64,000 nucleotides of DNA from Lewinella sp. 4G2 (GTDB taxonomy: Bacteria; Bacteroidota; Bacteroidia; Chitinophagales; Saprospiraceae), in contig NZ_LVWJ02000014.1 of NCBI RefSeq assembly GCF_001625015.1, positions 1,860,001 through 1,924,000 of the forward strand, given 5' to 3'. Positions 33,693 to 43,109 of the stretch are shown piece after piece; position 1 is the stretch's first letter; each line of letters begins with the position of its first letter. The notes below the pieces were generated by a model. That model searched no databases. It saw only the letters and a program-made list of their open reading frames with translations, and was not told the origin of the DNA. The translations under genes were made by a program, and so were the position numbers.

Positions 33693-34184
33693 ATGTCTCC
33701 CCAGGAAATCAACCACCTCAGTAACGGCTTCTACCCCGAGTACCGACCCTTCGCACTAACGCTTACGCGGGACGAGGACAAGGCGATGGACCTCTTACAG
33801 GAAGCCATCTACCTCGTACTAAAGAACCACGAACGCTTTGTATCGGGCACCAATATTCAGGCCTGGATCAAAACGATTATCCGCAACGTCTTCATCACCG
33901 GCTACCGGAAGGGTAAGCGTCGGCAGGAGATCGTGACGGAAGAAGTACCCGTTTCCAACTGGAGCAACCGCACCATCGAGGACAACCCCGCACTGGCCGA
34001 ACTCAGCGCCGAGGACATCATGAACCGGGTCGAAGCCCTGTCTCCCATCTACCGCCGCGCCTTCAAGCTCTACAACAACGGCCTGAAATACCAGGAGATC
34101 GCCAACATCACCGGCGTCCCGATCGGCACGGCCAAATCCCGCGTTTGGACCGCCCGCCAACAGTTGCGGGATGGCGTTCGGTAG
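33693..34184 (+). CDS. ECF-type sigma-70 family RNA polymerase sigma factor
   Basis: 163 aa. Region 2 (about residues 10-80) includes FALTLTRDEDKAMDLLQEAIYLVLKNHERF and TNIQAWIKTIIRNVFITGYRK. Region 4 (about 105-160) has LSPIYRRAFKLYNNGLKYQEIANITGVPIGTAKSRVWTARQQLR, a clear HTH. No anti-sigma factor follows; the next gene is a TonB-dependent receptor-like protein 170 bp downstream. This ECF form without a FecR partner is common in Bacteroidota. It may be controlled at the level of expression. ATG 33693. Confidence 0.93.
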   Translation: MSPQEINHLSNGFYPEYRPFALTLTRDEDKAMDLLQEAIYLVLKNHERFVSGTNIQAWIKTIIRNVFITGYRKGKRRQEIVTEEVPVSNWSNRTIEDNPALAELSAEDIMNRVEALSPIYRRAFKLYNNGLKYQEIANITGVPIGTAKSRVWTARQQLRDGVR

Positions 34185-34354
34185 AGAGCTAAAACGTACG
34201 ACTAAAGATCCCGGAGGACCACGCAGTAGACGCGCAGCGCATCACCATGATAGGCCGGGATCATATTTGGCCGAAGGCCAAATCGATTCCGGACTTCTAG
34301 GTCGTGCAACCCCACCCGCATCCCCTCGTCCCTACCCGTACACTCACTTCAACA

Positions 34355-36772
34355 ATGCCACACCTAGCTACACTTCTACCAACCTCCCTCTGCTTTGCCC
34401 TCTTCCTTTTCTCCCCCATACTCTCCGCCCAGGAGGGAAGTGGTTCCATTGAGGGAAAGGTCACCGACGCCGGCCAGGCGGTGGAGTTCACGAACATCCT
34501 CCTGCTGGCCGCCGCCGATAGTGCCGTCGTCAAACTGGAACTGACCGACGAAATGGGCACCTTCCGTTTCACCGACGTACCCGCGGCGGATTACCTCATC
34601 AAAACCAGCGGCATCGGCTACGGAGAAAAGATGCACCCGGTCTTCACCCTTGCGGACGGGCAGGAACTGCAATTGGCCGATTACGACCTGAAGGGTAGTG
34701 GAACTACCTTAGAAACAGTGGAGGTCACCGCCCGCAAACCCTTCCTCGAGCAAAAAGCAGGCATGCTCGTCGTGAATGTCGACCAGAGCATTACCGGACA
34801 GGGCGGCTCAGTGATTGATTTGCTGCGTAAGGTCCCGGGCGTTGTCGTGGCGGGTAATCGTATCCAAATGGCGGGCAAGTCCGGCCTAACGATCCTCATC
34901 GACGGGCGGCCGACGCGCTACATGGACATCCAGAGTTTGCTGCGGGATATGCCGGCGGACAACATCAAATCCATCGAGGTAATCAGCCAACCCGGCGCGC
35001 AGTACGATGCGGAGGGGAATGGTGGCGTCATCAACATCGTCCTCAAGAAAAATAGCCTGCTTGGTACGAACGGGCAGGTGTACGTCGGTGGCGGCTACGG
35101 CGAATTACCCAAGGCCAGAGCGGGCGCCTCCCTCAGCCACCGCGTCGGGAAGTGGAACCTCACCGGTGGGGCCACCTACAACCATAACACCTGGGTGGAA
35201 GGGCTGGACCTCATCCGCCGCTTCGACGCCCAAACATTTGACCAGACCAGCCGCACGGAGGCGACGCCCCACAGCTACTCCCTCCGCTCCGGGGTGGATT
35301 ACGACATTACCGACCGGCAGCGCATCGGCGTCAACGCCCGCTACGCCTGGGGAGAAAGCGACCGCTTCGGCCGCAACCTCACCCGGGTACTGGACCCCTC
35401 CGACGGGAACGTCCTGCAAGAGTTCACGACCAATCGCGACGTCGAGCGTCCCTGGATGAGCCTCAATACGGACGTGTTTTACAAGTACCAATTGGACACC
35501 TCCGGCCAGGAAATCAACCTCGACCTCAGCTACAACCGCTTTACCCGCGACGGATTGGAAGAACTAAAAACGGTCGGCGACGGCGGCTTCCCCGATCGCA
35601 TCAACCAAGAGCCAAGCGAAGCCGATATTCTCAGCGCACAGATCGACTACAAAAAGCCGCTGAATAAAGAATTCGTCCTGCGGGCCGGCGCCAAGGCCAG
35701 CCGTGCGGAATTGGACAACGAACTGCGTGCCCTCGTCGAAAGCGGAGAAGAAATGATCATCGACGCCGGATTGAGTAATCGATTCCTGTACGATGAAGAC
35801 ATCCGTGCCGTCTACTCAAGCATCACCTGGGAGAAGGGCGATTTTGGGGCCAACCTCGGTCTCCGTTACGAAGCGACCAGTATGGATGGGTTCAACGTGA
35901 CGACGGACAGTTTCAACCGTAGGGATTTTAGCCAACTGTTCCCCAGCCTCAGTTTCAATGCACCCCTCACTGGGCCGCTCGGGGTTTCCCTGGCTTACAG
36001 CTACCGGATTGAACGACCAAGCTACTATGACCTGAACCCCTTCATTTCTTTCCTGGATCCACTGACCTTCCAGAAGGGAAACCCCTTCCTACAACCTGAA
36101 TTGGTCCACTCCGGGCAATTCAGCCTGACCTACGAGAAGCAACCTTTTTTCAACCTGAGTTACGATTACACCAGCGACGTCATCGCCGACGTGACCGAAC
36201 AGCTCACCATGGCCGAGGGGCAGTTTGAGGCGGGGACGGCCTTCCAGAATACCATCAACCTGGACCGGTACATTCGCTACGGGGGCAGCCTTTTCGCACC
36301 GCTTGACTTTATCGGCAAGGGGATTTCCGGCTACGCGGGGTTCATGTTGTACTACAACGACTACTCCTCTCAGTTCCTGGGTGACCAATTAGATCAGGAC
36401 CAGTGGAGCCTAACGGGCTTCTTTCAGATCAACGCCAAACTTCCGTACGAATGGAAGGGCGAAGTCTCCGGCTGGTACCAGGGTAAGGGGATTGAAGGCA
36501 TTATTCGTTCCAACCCGCTCTATGGTGTTTCCGCCGGCGTGGAACGCGACTTCTTTGATGACCGGATGAACCTCGTCCTCTCGGCCGACGGCATTGTCCA
36601 GGAGTTTTTCTCCGGCACCATCCGTTTCCAAGAGCAAAATCTGGACATTCTTTCGACTTGGGAAGCCCCCGTTTTCTCCGCCAAGTTGACCTATAAATTC
36701 GGCAACCGCTTCCTCAAAAAGGGAGAGCGTCGGAAGAGTGCTGCGCAGGAAGAGCGGGGTCGGTTGAATTAG
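34355..36772 (+). CDS. TonB-dependent receptor-like outer-membrane beta-barrel protein
   Basis: 805 aa. The signal peptide ends FLFSPILSAQ. A carboxypeptidase-D-like domain (residues about 28-110, GSIEGKVTDAGQAVEFTNILLL) precedes a plug (VVNVDQSITGQGGSVIDLLRKVPGVVV, then GLTILIDGRPTRY, IKSIEVISQPGAQYDAEGNGGVINI). The remainder is an outer-membrane barrel of the OMP_b-brl_3 type with aromatic, alternating strands. Substrate unknown. ATG 34355 opens the signal peptide; an upstream start would add a histidine/proline leader. The 3' end overlaps the convergent higA gene by 4 bp. Confidence 0.92.
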   Translation: MPHLATLLPTSLCFALFLFSPILSAQEGSGSIEGKVTDAGQAVEFTNILLLAAADSAVVKLELTDEMGTFRFTDVPAADYLIKTSGIGYGEKMHPVFTLADGQELQLADYDLKGSGTTLETVEVTARKPFLEQKAGMLVVNVDQSITGQGGSVIDLLRKVPGVVVAGNRIQMAGKSGLTILIDGRPTRYMDIQSLLRDMPADNIKSIEVISQPGAQYDAEGNGGVINIVLKKNSLLGTNGQVYVGGGYGELPKARAGASLSHRVGKWNLTGGATYNHNTWVEGLDLIRRFDAQTFDQTSRTEATPHSYSLRSGVDYDITDRQRIGVNARYAWGESDRFGRNLTRVLDPSDGNVLQEFTTNRDVERPWMSLNTDVFYKYQLDTSGQEINLDLSYNRFTRDGLEELKTVGDGGFPDRINQEPSEADILSAQIDYKKPLNKEFVLRAGAKASRAELDNELRALVESGEEMIIDAGLSNRFLYDEDIRAVYSSITWEKGDFGANLGLRYEATSMDGFNVTTDSFNRRDFSQLFPSLSFNAPLTGPLGVSLAYSYRIERPSYYDLNPFISFLDPLTFQKGNPFLQPELVHSGQFSLTYEKQPFFNLSYDYTSDVIADVTEQLTMAEGQFEAGTAFQNTINLDRYIRYGGSLFAPLDFIGKGISGYAGFMLYYNDYSSQFLGDQLDQDQWSLTGFFQINAKLPYEWKGEVSGWYQGKGIEGIIRSNPLYGVSAGVERDFFDDRMNLVLSADGIVQEFFSGTIRFQEQNLDILSTWEAPVFSAKLTYKFGNRFLKKGERRKSAAQEERGRLN

Positions 36773-37170
36773 GCTTCCGCCTTTTCGCTCCTGGTAAGTG
36801 GATATTCTTGCACCAAAGTCGCTACGGGGATTTGAAGAAATTTGTGTAGCTCTCGTACCATGGCAAGCGTAAGTTTTTTCTTGCCATTTAAGACTTCAGA
36901 TACTCGACTTTTAGTTCCAATTATTCCTACTAAATCCTGCTGCTTCAGATTCTTGTCCGCCAATCGAATCTTAATCGCATCAATCGGGTGGGGTAACTCA
37001 ATTTGATGGTGATCGTTTTCGTAAGCTTCAATCAGTAGCCCGAGAATTTGTGCTTCATCTCGTTCGGGCGTGCCAGCTTTTGCTTGGAAAATATTTCGTA
37101 AGCGACTAAGAGCTGCCTCGTAATCGGTTTTGTTATTAATCGGTCTTACTAATACTTTATCAGAGATCAT
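36769..37170 (-). CDS. higA: HigA-family antitoxin
   Basis: 133 aa. The C-terminal half is a Xre-type helix-turn-helix (AIKIRLADKNLKQQDLVGIIGTKSRVSEVLNGKKKLTLAMVRELHKFLQI). The N-terminal half (NNKTDYEAALSRLRNIFQAKAGTPERDEAQILGLLIEAYENDHH) is the usual HigA extension that wraps around the toxin. It should neutralise HigB and repress the operon. It starts inside the last codons of higB (11-bp overlap), toxin-first order as normal for higBA. The region is clearly AT-richer than its neighbours, a sign of transfer. Confidence 0.92.
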   Translation of the reverse strand: MISDKVLVRPINNKTDYEAALSRLRNIFQAKAGTPERDEAQILGLLIEAYENDHHQIELPHPIDAIKIRLADKNLKQQDLVGIIGTKSRVSEVLNGKKKLTLAMVRELHKFLQIPVATLVQEYPLTRSEKAEA

Positions 37171-37453
37171 CGATTATTATTTTGTCGTATTCTTTGTGCG
37201 TGCCGATAAACAGAACGAAGACGCTCGAGTATTCATAGTTGACTTCAACAATCAAACGAAATTGATTTCCTTTTATGTTGAATACAATACGTCTTCCGCC
37301 AGTAATGCTAGCAGTCGCGTAGGTTTCTTTTACATCAAAGGGGGATTCCCAGTCGGCATGTTTTACGGTATCGTGCCATACCTTCAATACGCTCTCAGTT
37401 TCTGGATACTGTTCCCAAAACGTTCTTAAAGTACTCTTAGAAAAAATTCGCAT
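37160..37453 (-). CDS. higB: HigB-family toxin (mRNA interferase)
   Basis: 97 aa. The RelE-like fold of the HigB type is seen in MRIFSKSTLRTFWEQYPETESVLKVWHDTVKHADWESPFDVKETY and the C-terminal NQFRLIVEVNYEYSSVFVLFIGTHKEYDKI. Such toxins cut mRNA on translating ribosomes. ATG 37453 (MRIFSK) matches the family start better than the upstream TTG at 37471. Overlap with higA and a low GC content support an acquired addiction module. Confidence 0.92.
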   Translation of the reverse strand: MRIFSKSTLRTFWEQYPETESVLKVWHDTVKHADWESPFDVKETYATASITGGRRIVFNIKGNQFRLIVEVNYEYSSVFVLFIGTHKEYDKIIIDDL

Positions 37454-37521
37454 TTGCGTCAGTTGATTCACCTTCCCAGGTGGTCTCTGTAAAGGTAAGG
37501 GAAGTTCTCTAAACGAGAACT

Positions 37522-38319
37522 CTACTCACTAATCACCCCCCTAACACTCCCCACCTCCAACAAGCGCCGTTTCGCCTCCGCGTAGTCGATCCCAAGGGCA
37601 TCGACGATCATTTTGGCGCCGCGATCCACGAGTTTGGCGTTGCTGAGTTGCATATCGACCATGCGGTTGTCTTTGACGCGGCCGAGGCGGATCATTGTGG
37701 CGGTCGTGATCATATTGAGGATCAGTTTTTGGGCGGTGCCGGACTTCATCCGGGTAGAGCCCGTTACAAACTCCGGGCCGACGACGGCTACGATGGGATG
37801 GTCCGCGTGTTCCGTGACCGGGGCGCCCGGGTTACAGGTGACACAAGCCGTAAGGATGTTTCGACGGCGAGCTTCGCGGAGGCCGCCAATTACGTAGGGA
37901 GTCGTTCCCGACGCGGCGATGCCAATCAGTACGTCCTTATCGTCAATGCTGTGCGCTTCGAGGTCGCGCCAGCCCTGACCTTCGGCGTCTTCGGCCGATT
38001 CTACGGGGTGGCGCAGGGCGTGGTCGCCGCCGGCAATCAAACCTACCACCATGCCCGGGGGGACGCCGAAAGTGGGTGGGCATTCACTGGCGTCCAGCAC
38101 ACCCAGGCGGCCACTGGTGCCGGCACCGATGTAGAAGATACGCCCGCCGGCTCGGAGGCGGGGGACGATCCCTTCCACTAATTCCGTAATGACGGGAATG
38201 CACAGCTCCACGGCCAAGGCAACCTTTTGGTCTTCCTGATTGATGCGGGTGAGGAGGTCTTCCGTCGTCCGGTTTTCCAGGTCCCGGTGGAGGCCCGGTT
38301 GTTCGGTAATCTTTTCCAT
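37522..38319 (-). CDS. murQ: N-acetylmuramic acid 6-phosphate etherase
   Basis: 265 aa SIS-domain enzyme that removes D-lactate from MurNAc-6-phosphate during recycling or use of peptidoglycan sugars. Family motifs: MEKITEQPGLHRDLENRTTEDLL, GRIFYIGAGTSGRLGVLDASECPPTFG, the Glu of ESAEDAEGQG, IAASGTTPYVIGGL and GSTRMKSGTAQKLILNMITT. ATG 38319 matches the conserved N-terminus. No muropeptide kinase gene is adjacent. It lies 39 bp downstream of the FG-GAP protein gene on the same strand and may be co-transcribed. Confidence 0.95.
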   Translation of the reverse strand: MEKITEQPGLHRDLENRTTEDLLTRINQEDQKVALAVELCIPVITELVEGIVPRLRAGGRIFYIGAGTSGRLGVLDASECPPTFGVPPGMVVGLIAGGDHALRHPVESAEDAEGQGWRDLEAHSIDDKDVLIGIAASGTTPYVIGGLREARRRNILTACVTCNPGAPVTEHADHPIVAVVGPEFVTGSTRMKSGTAQKLILNMITTATMIRLGRVKDNRMVDMQLSNAKLVDRGAKMIVDALGIDYAEAKRRLLEVGSVRGVISE

Positions 38320-38358
38320 TCCGCAAGGTAAACCGCGGCGGGACAAGTCAAGCTGGCT

Positions 38359-40647
38359 TTACTGGCGGACGATCCTCCGTGTAGCCGTTCCGTCCGGACC
38401 GGAAAGGCGGACGAAATAGACGCCGGGGGCAGCTCCCTCCCCATTCCACCGCACCTGCGGCAGCGCCCTGATCCCGCTGCGCTGGTAGATCCGTTTACCC
38501 GAAACATCGAAGATTTCCAGATCGCTTACGGAACCCGTCGGCCAGCCGGAAATGACGACCGGGCCTTTGCTGGGGTTTGGGCTGACGTTGAAATCAAAAG
38601 CCTGGAGATCAGGTGCGCGGGCGGAGACCAGCCCTTCGGAAGTCAGATTACTGACGAAGAATTCGAGACCGCCGCGTTCGTTACCTACAACGGCTTCCAG
38701 CAGGCCGTCGCCGTCGAAATCCCCTAAAGTTGGGTCACTGAAGCTGCCAAACTGTAAGTCACTGATGGCCTTCGTCAGGAGCGTAAATTCTTCATCCAGG
38801 GGAGTGCCGGGGGCGAACTCGTAGGCTTCCAGGGTGCCGGAACGATTGCCGGTGATAAGTAGCGTCTTATTGGGACTTTGAATGACGTGCGGGGTCGGGT
38901 GGCCGGAGCTTACGCCGGGCGCGTTCGTATTGATCTTGCCAAGTTGGAGGATGTTGGGCGCCTCCCGATCGCTGGCCACGAAGGCGGGCTCGGTGGCCGT
39001 GCCGGTATTTTTGAAAAAGCGAATGCGGCCATCGGCACCGCCGGCGATGATGTCGTTCAGACCATCCCGGTCCAGGTCCACTATGAAGGGTTTGGAGCGC
39101 TGGTTAGCATCCATTCCGAACCACTCAAACACGGGGCGGGCGAAAACGGCGGTAGCTCCGGGGCCGGCCGTATTCTCTAGGAACATGAACTTGCCGTTAC
39201 GGACGCCGATCACAGCATCCTGATCGCCGTCTCCATCCAAATCGCCGAAACTGGGCGCAAAAGCCCAGGTACCATTGAAAAACTCACTTAGGCCGAGGTA
39301 GTCTTCATCAATCAGTTCGAATCGCAGGTCCTCATCTACCGTCACGTTACGAAAGAGGCGCAACCGGCTGTCAAAAAAGTTGGTGCCAGTGTATTCATCG
39401 TTGTTGCCTACCACCAGGTCTAGCCGCCCGTCACCATCGTAGTCGAAGGTGGTCACGTTTGCCATCGTACCCACGTCGATCGCCTGATCGATCAGGAATT
39501 GCGAGGTCTTAAACTCAAAATTAGGGCTGGCGTCGGAGCCGGTATTTTCGTACCACCAGGCGACTTCCACGTCTCCGGCATTGAGCGCATTGGTGGGTGC
39601 GCCGAGGATGTCATTGTCGCCATCGTCATCCACGTCCAGATGAAAAGCGGCGGGGAAGGAGGGGATTTGGGCCACTACGCCCCCGGTTTGCCATTCGGCG
39701 TCCTGGCTACCGATCCAGGCCTGGTCCTGGCTGCCTTCGTTAATGCCCAGCGTCAGTTGGGAGTAGGAAATATCGCCGAGCATGACATCCATCAAGCCGT
39801 CACCATTATAATCCAAATTGAGGACCGTAGAGCCGGAATGGCGGCTTACGCCCCCTCCCCGAAGGCCTTCCTGAAAGCATTCGCCGGGGCCGGAGGATAG
39901 ATCGAGGCTGGTGGAAAGTCCGTTCTCAAAAAAGCCACCCCAGCAGCGGTCCTGGAGTTCGTACACCAGGGTATCGGCGCCGAGGCCGCGCTCCACGCCC
40001 ACGTTTTTAAAGAAGTCGAGGTAGCCGCCAAGGACGTTGAAGGTGAGAATATCCAGGTCGCCGTCCGCGTCGGCGTCGACGATGGAGGGGTAGTCGATGG
40101 CGGAGACGAAGATGCTCAGGCGCTGGTTTTCGAATTCAAAATAGAGGGCGGGATCGGGGTCACCGAAATCTACCAGATCGAAGGCCAGCAGCCCGTCCGG
40201 TTGTCGGCGGCCGCGCAATACCTGAATGCCGGTGACGTCGGGAGCGAAGGTGAATAGGTCGGGGACACCGTCGAGGTTGTAGTCCCGCACGGCCATCCAG
40301 TCGCTGACCGTCGGGAAGTGCTCGAGTAGCTCGGGGGCGGGTTCGAATTTATTACCGGCTAGCCGGCGGACGGCGACGAACACTTGCCCGGCGCGGTCGT
40401 AAAGCAGCAGGTCTTCGAGCCCGTCATCATCCAGATCGGCAGCTTGAAACTGGGCGGCGTTAAGGCCACCGAGCCAGGCGAGGTCCATTACTTCTCCATT
40501 CTGCTCAACGATGGGGAAGACGCGCTCCAATTCAATGGCCTGGGCGCTGGCGCGGGTGCCAAGATCGAAGGGCAAGAAAACCGGACCGATCCAGGCGACG
40601 GACAACACCAGAAACAGGAGGAATGGAAACGAGCGGAGGATTAGCAT
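38359..40647 (-). CDS. T9SS-secreted FG-GAP/VCBS repeat protein
   Basis: 762 aa. The signal peptide starts at MLILRSFPFLLFLVL and ends in GTRASAQ. The body carries repeated FG-GAP/VCBS units with Ca-binding-like patterns (DLDDDGLEDLLLYD, DADADGDLDILTF, DFDGDGLLEAVVGN), predicting an integrin-like beta-propeller. The C-terminus (FNVSPNPSKGPVVISGW through APGVYFVRLSG and RRIVRQ) is a type A T9SS sorting domain, so the protein is exported and anchored or released at the surface. Two family B sequences lie in the gene: one codes GTRASAQ (40542-40560), the other lies within the sorting domain (38451-38468). ATG 40647 is preferred to the upstream GTG. Confidence 0.92.
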   Translation of the reverse strand: MLILRSFPFLLFLVLSVAWIGPVFLPFDLGTRASAQAIELERVFPIVEQNGEVMDLAWLGGLNAAQFQAADLDDDGLEDLLLYDRAGQVFVAVRRLAGNKFEPAPELLEHFPTVSDWMAVRDYNLDGVPDLFTFAPDVTGIQVLRGRRQPDGLLAFDLVDFGDPDPALYFEFENQRLSIFVSAIDYPSIVDADADGDLDILTFNVLGGYLDFFKNVGVERGLGADTLVYELQDRCWGGFFENGLSTSLDLSSGPGECFQEGLRGGGVSRHSGSTVLNLDYNGDGLMDVMLGDISYSQLTLGINEGSQDQAWIGSQDAEWQTGGVVAQIPSFPAAFHLDVDDDGDNDILGAPTNALNAGDVEVAWWYENTGSDASPNFEFKTSQFLIDQAIDVGTMANVTTFDYDGDGRLDLVVGNNDEYTGTNFFDSRLRLFRNVTVDEDLRFELIDEDYLGLSEFFNGTWAFAPSFGDLDGDGDQDAVIGVRNGKFMFLENTAGPGATAVFARPVFEWFGMDANQRSKPFIVDLDRDGLNDIIAGGADGRIRFFKNTGTATEPAFVASDREAPNILQLGKINTNAPGVSSGHPTPHVIQSPNKTLLITGNRSGTLEAYEFAPGTPLDEEFTLLTKAISDLQFGSFSDPTLGDFDGDGLLEAVVGNERGGLEFFVSNLTSEGLVSARAPDLQAFDFNVSPNPSKGPVVISGWPTGSVSDLEIFDVSGKRIYQRSGIRALPQVRWNGEGAAPGVYFVRLSGPDGTATRRIVRQ
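38451..38468. repeat. REP-like element, family B (in sorting-domain codons)
   Basis: GCACCTGCGGCAGCGCCC encodes ALPQVR in the T9SS sorting domain, in the opposite orientation to the GTxxSAQ copies. Confidence 0.7.
40542..40560. repeat. REP-like element, family B (in signal-peptide codons)
   Basis: GGGCGCTGGCGCGGGTGCC followed by AAG encodes GTRASAQ on the minus strand, exactly at the predicted cleavage site. Confidence 0.78.
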
Positions 40648-40713
40648 TGGCAAAGCGGTGAACCCTTGATTGATGGCGGAGCGGTGTATCTTACCGCGGA
40701 CCAAGATTACGCT

Positions 40714-42687
40714 ATGCCCACCCCAAAGTTTACGCTCCCCGCCCTATTAGTTGGTCTGTTACTCGCCATTTGCCCCCTTTCCGCCCAGGACACCGACGCC
40801 AGCGAATGGCTCCACGAACTGTCGTTTGGTACGGAAGGCCTCTACTTCCCCGCCAATGCGGAGGGCGTAACCATCAACGGAGACGCCATCGAGCTACGGA
40901 GTTTGGCGGATGGTAAAAAGGTCACCATCATCAAGCCGGGTTTGCAATTGGTTCGCTCCGGGGAAGGCCTTGCGCTGTACCACCTGAGTGATGAGCTGGG
41001 GACGGACCCAAATCGTTTGCGGCGGATTCCCCTTTGGCTATCCATCCTGCCGCCGTTGGTGGCCATTGGGTTGGCGCTGATCTTTAAGGAGGTGATCATC
41101 AGCCTCTTCGCCGGGGTCTGGGTGGGGGCCTTCATCGCGGGCGGACTCAGGTTTGAGGGATTCCTCGGTATCATCAAGTCCTTACTCGAAGCCGTGGAAA
41201 CCTACGTGATCCGAGCCCTGAACGACGGTGGGCACCTTTCCATCATCGTTTTCTCCTTGCTGATTGGTGGCATGGTCGCCATCATCTCCCGCAACGGGGG
41301 GATGGCCGGCGTAGTGAAGCGGCTGACGAAGTATGCGACGACGCCCAAAAGCGCGCAGTTCATCACCTGGGTACTGGGTGTGGGGATCTTTTTTGACGAC
41401 TACGCCAATACCCTCATCGTGGGCAATACGATGCGGTCGGTGACGGATAAGTTCCGTATCAGCCGGGAGAAGTTGGCCTACGTGGTCGATTCTACGGCGG
41501 CGCCGGTAGCCTCGATTGCCTTCATTACCACTTGGATCGGAGCCGAACTCGGCTACATTGGGGATGGCATCAAGAATGTGGAGGCGCTGGCGGACCAGAC
41601 GCCTTACGCCATCTTCATCGAGAGCCTTAAGTACAGTTTCTACCCGGTGCTGACGTTGGCCTTCATTTTGATGCTCATCCTCAACAAAAAGGACTACGGC
41701 CCCATGCTGAAGGCCGAACGCCGCGCCCGGGATACTGGCGCCGTAAAGGCAACTAATGCCGACAAGGCCGTCGTCGAAGAGCAAGAGGACCTGAGCCCGT
41801 TGGAGGGTGCACCGCTAAGAGCGCGCAACGCCATTATCCCCGTCGTGACGGTAATCATCATGACCATCCTCGGTCTGCTGACGACCGGTTTCGCCTCGGC
41901 CTACGGTGACCTGGCTACCCCTCCGGCTTCGGACGGTTGGGGAGCCATCTGGAACGCCATGGAAGGCGGCTTCTTCACCAAACTGGGAGAGATCGTCGGG
42001 GCGGCGGATTCCTACGTAGCGCTGTTGTGGGCTAGTATCTCTGGCGTTGTGGTCGCCATTATCCTGAGCGTTGGCCAACGGATCATGAACGTGGGGCAAT
42101 CGATGGGGACGATGACCTCCGGCTTCAAAGCCATGTTCTCCGCGGTGATGATTCTGACCCTGGCGTGGGCCCTGGCCATCACGACGGAAGAGTTGCATAC
42201 GGCTGATTTCCTGGTGGAACTGCTAGGGTCAAGCGTCAACCCTTACCTGTTGCCTCCGATCATTTTTGTCCTGGCCGCTCTGGTAAGTTTTTCTACCGGC
42301 TCAAGTTGGTCGACAATGGCTATTCTGTACCCCATTGCTATTCCCTTGACCTGGGCGGTGGCCAGCCAGTCGGGTTGGGACCTCGCTTCCTCCAATGGGT
42401 TGATTTACAACGTCATCTCCATCGTCCTGGCGGCGAGCGTGCTGGGCGACCACTGTTCACCGATCTCCGATACAACGATCCTCTCCAGCCTCGCTTCGGA
42501 CTGTAACCACATCGACCACGTTCGTACCCAGATGCCCTACGCCCTGACGGTGGGGGCGGTCGCCATCACCTGCGGAACTTTGTCCTCAGCGCTGGGCGGC
42601 GGCTGGCTCGTCTGCGGCCTGTTGATGCTGGCGGGGTTGGGTGTGCTTTACGGGGTGGTGATGGGGTTGGGGGAGGTGGTGGAATGA
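40714..42687 (+). CDS. NhaC-family Na+/H+ antiporter
   Basis: 657 aa. A signal-like N-terminus (MPTPKFTLPALLVGLLLAICPLSAQ) precedes a short extracytoplasmic domain (about 90 aa) and then about a dozen membrane helices (LWLSILPPLVAIGLALIF, IISLFAGVWVGAFIAGGL, GGMAGVVKRLTKYA, VGIFFDDYANTLIVGNTMRS). The FFDDYAN and SDTTILSS segments are typical of NhaC/YuiF-type antiporters. It exports Na+ against protons, fitting a marine or halotolerant host (inference). ATG 40714 opens the leader. It is divergent from the FG-GAP gene; TATCTTAC at about 40687 is only a weak -7 match. Confidence 0.9.
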   Translation: MPTPKFTLPALLVGLLLAICPLSAQDTDASEWLHELSFGTEGLYFPANAEGVTINGDAIELRSLADGKKVTIIKPGLQLVRSGEGLALYHLSDELGTDPNRLRRIPLWLSILPPLVAIGLALIFKEVIISLFAGVWVGAFIAGGLRFEGFLGIIKSLLEAVETYVIRALNDGGHLSIIVFSLLIGGMVAIISRNGGMAGVVKRLTKYATTPKSAQFITWVLGVGIFFDDYANTLIVGNTMRSVTDKFRISREKLAYVVDSTAAPVASIAFITTWIGAELGYIGDGIKNVEALADQTPYAIFIESLKYSFYPVLTLAFILMLILNKKDYGPMLKAERRARDTGAVKATNADKAVVEEQEDLSPLEGAPLRARNAIIPVVTVIIMTILGLLTTGFASAYGDLATPPASDGWGAIWNAMEGGFFTKLGEIVGAADSYVALLWASISGVVVAIILSVGQRIMNVGQSMGTMTSGFKAMFSAVMILTLAWALAITTEELHTADFLVELLGSSVNPYLLPPIIFVLAALVSFSTGSSWSTMAILYPIAIPLTWAVASQSGWDLASSNGLIYNVISIVLAASVLGDHCSPISDTTILSSLASDCNHIDHVRTQMPYALTVGAVAITCGTLSSALGGGWLVCGLLMLAGLGVLYGVVMGLGEVVE

Positions 42688-42713
42688 TTCTCGAATCTCG
42701 ATACTCGATTAGC

Positions 42714-42830
42714 GAGGACTGATTGGCTGCCGCTAAAATCTGCTCACTGCGTTCGTGGGATATGTGATATTTGATAGGTGATATTTGAGGACTGATTTTG
42801 CTGCCGCATGGCTATGCTCACTTCGTTCGT
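42714..42830. repeat. Direct repeat pair GAGGACTGATT...GCTGCCGC...TTCGT
   Basis: Copies at 42714-42756 and 42787-42830 share GAGGACTGATT, GCTGCCGC, GCTCACT and CGTTCGT with short unrelated inserts. The stretch between them repeats GATATTTGATAGGTGATATTTG. Confidence 0.75.
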
Positions 42831-42894
42831 AACGAATCCCCATTAAAATTTAGTCGGATTTATGGGGCTAGATATAAGTAGGATTTTAAATTTC

Positions 42895-43048
42895 GCAACT
42901 CGCAACTCGCAACTCGCAACTCGCAACTCGCAACTCGCAACTCGCAACTCGCAACTCGCAACTCGCAACTCGCAACTCGCAACTCGCAACTCGCAACTCG
43001 CAACTCGCAACTCGCAACTCGCAACTCGCAACTCGCAACTCGCAACTC
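42895..43048. repeat. Perfect heptamer array (GCAACTC)22
   Basis: 154 bp equal exactly 22 copies of GCAACTC without a single change. Perfect identity indicates very recent expansion or active maintenance. The same word appears in the hairpin between gpmI and rsmD. Confidence 0.95.
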
Positions 43049-43054
43049 AACCCC

Positions 43055-43073
43055 GGCACCCGCGGCAGCGCCC
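43055..43073. repeat. REP-like element, family B (consensus copy)
   Basis: GGCACCCGCGGCAGCGCCC is the reverse complement of the consensus, 6 bp after the heptamer array. Confidence 0.85.
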
Positions 43074-43109
43074 TCCGTCCACGTAAAGCGTAGATTGATC
43101 TAAAGCACC

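Noticed and set aside
38359-40647. Beta-lactamase or sulphatase partner for nearby regulators
   Set aside because: The protein is a FG-GAP propeller with a sorting domain; no hydrolase motif is seen.
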